From NCBI GenBank assembly GCA_001910725.1, contig MJGA01000145.1:1-11285 (forward strand): 11,285 nt of DNA. Direction: 5' to 3'. Each line of letters starts with the position of its first letter. Position 1 is the first letter of the stretch. Below are positions 10,386 through 11,285 of this stretch, piece by piece. Source of the stretch: Phanerodontia chrysosporium (lineage: Eukaryota > Basidiomycota > Agaricomycetes > Polyporales > Phanerochaetaceae). The translations under genes and the position numbers were made by a program. A model generated the notes under the pieces. It did not search any database and was not told where the DNA came from. It saw only the letters and a list, made by a program, of their open reading frames with translations.

Positions 10386-11068
10386 TCAATCAGTACACCA
10401 GGCACTATGAAGGGCCCAGGGGCGTACCATGTGCCCGATGCCCAGGGTACATGCCCTGCAGCATCCCTGTCGAACCACGACTCGATGTCTCCACAAAGGT
10501 CGAATAGCCGCCTTTTGCGTCGCGGGTGCTTACCCGAGAAATGCTTGGGCTGAGAAAGCTGGCGGCACTCGCCTTCTGCGCGCGCGGCGTTTCCGAAACT
10601 GTGCTCCTGGAGCTTTCCGCGACAACTGTCACCAGGGGTTGCGTTAGCTCAGACGAACCAGTCAGAGCGAGGAAGTCGTACGGCTGGTCCATCTGTTGCA
10701 CCGCTGCTAGGCGTTCGGCCACGAACAGCCCGGCGACTAGCGTAATGAACCCAACGAACGGTGCGAGCGCAAACTACAGCCGTCAGCGCACGCTCATCTC
10801 CGCTCGACAGAGAACTCACCGTGTCCACACTCTTCGTTGACCTGTCGTCGCGTTCGGCAAGATCAAGTGCGGCGAGATCGACAGAGCTGAAGGAGAGCGC
10901 GGGAGAACGTGTGTCAGCGCGTGGCACAGGCGTAGGGGGGTGTACGACGATGGCAGGGACCTCAAGCATGCTGTTACGATGGGCGGGACCGAGGTGGTAA
11001 AGTGCGCTCGCGAACATCCTAGCAGTGCGCTCCTGAGGTGGTCGGTGCGTGCTCCTCTTGTGCCGCAT
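10386..11068 (-). CDS. Small single-pass membrane protein, unknown function
   Basis: Not recognised. Exons 11068-10820, 10773-10534 and 10466-10386 join in phase. Intron 1 (46 bp) runs from GTGAGT to GGCTGTAG and is well supported, because the sequence after it opens directly into a hydrophobic helix (FALAPFVGFITLVAGLFVA, residues 84-102). Intron 2 (67 bp, GTAAGC to TCGACAG) is less sure. If spliced, the protein has about 189 residues with a Cys-containing tail (GCCRACT...). If retained, the frame stops at 10405. The N-terminal 83 residues are polar and proline/serine-rich (VVHPPTPVPR). After the helix come a charged stretch (AERLAAVQQMDQPYDFL) and a Ser/Thr-rich region. The start may be the ATG at 11068 or the one at 11017 (MFASALYH), which would drop 17 basic residues. 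There is no signal peptide; a topology cannot be assigned. Confidence 0.55.
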
Positions 11069-11138
11069 GCGCGGCCTATAAAGACATGTCTATGCTGCGG
11101 TGACGGCCTACAGCTGAGCTGGCGTACGCACTACACTG

Positions 11139-11180
11139 TTAGTTGTAGAGACTGCTGGCATCTTGTTGGTGGTGCGCCAT
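11139..11180 (-). promoter_or_regulatory. Possible 13-codon upstream ORF in the leader of the membrane-protein gene
   Basis: On the minus strand an ATG at 11180 in a favourable context (CACAATATGG) opens a 13-codon frame, MAHHQQDASSLYN, that stops at 11139. This is 70 bp before the first ATG of the membrane-protein gene. It could act as a uORF if the transcript starts this far upstream, which the sequence does not show. Confidence 0.2.
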
Positions 11181-11285
11181 ATTGTGAACAGGTGAGCCCG
11201 GGTAGATGGAAATACAGAAAAAGCCTGGGATGCTGTGCTTGTCATTTAAAGCCCTTGACTGCCGAACTCGAGCCGTGAGTCGATA

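Noticed and set aside
10467..10490. GGTTCGA-like tRNA T-loop string on the minus strand
   Set aside because: No matching acceptor or anticodon stem around it; it lies in a likely intron.
11077..11082. TATAAA on the plus strand near the right end
   Set aside because: No plus-strand gene follows within the window: the next ATG frame stops after four codons.

Overview
The window looks like genomic DNA of a filamentous basidiomycete, probably an agaricomycete (inference). Coding regions are GC-rich and broken by many introns of about 46-80 bp with GT(G/A)NGT donors and CTNAC-like branch sites. The protein families are typical fungal ones. No bacterial operon, CRISPR, rRNA, tRNA or intact transposon is visible.

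Layout. (1) Positions 1-3410, plus strand: a 5'-incomplete secreted-type GH31 alpha-glucosidase with 12 introns. Its catalytic and C-terminal exons read almost cleanly. Exons left of about 1390 keep the conserved protein sequence only if many single-base indels, mostly in homopolymers, are allowed for. (2) Positions 3411-4391: the gap between convergent genes. It holds a possible small three-exon plus-strand gene (3672-4109) and a short 8-bp tandem repeat (4263-4286). (3) Positions 4392-5474, minus strand: the C-terminal half of a flavin-containing monooxygenase-like gene, cleanly spliced but lacking its FAD-binding N-terminal half. (4) Positions 5651-9606, minus strand: a ten-exon oxysterol-binding protein of the ankyrin-PH-FFAT-ORD class (Osh1/Osh2/OSBP type), complete except for one apparent 1-nt deletion near its C-terminus. 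(5) Positions 9607-10385: no gene recognised. (6) Positions 10386-11068, minus strand: a small protein of unknown function with one transmembrane helix. A possible 13-codon upstream ORF lies in its leader.

The genes do not form a functional cluster: an extracellular glycosidase, an oxidoreductase remnant, a lipid-transfer protein and a small membrane protein are neighbours without an evident shared pathway. The points worth attention are the indel cluster in the glucosidase, the missing half of the monooxygenase directly behind the OSBP gene, the OSBP C-terminal frameshift, three in-frame stop-free 54-nt OSBP introns, and the small candidate gene at 3672. I found no convincing new biological system.
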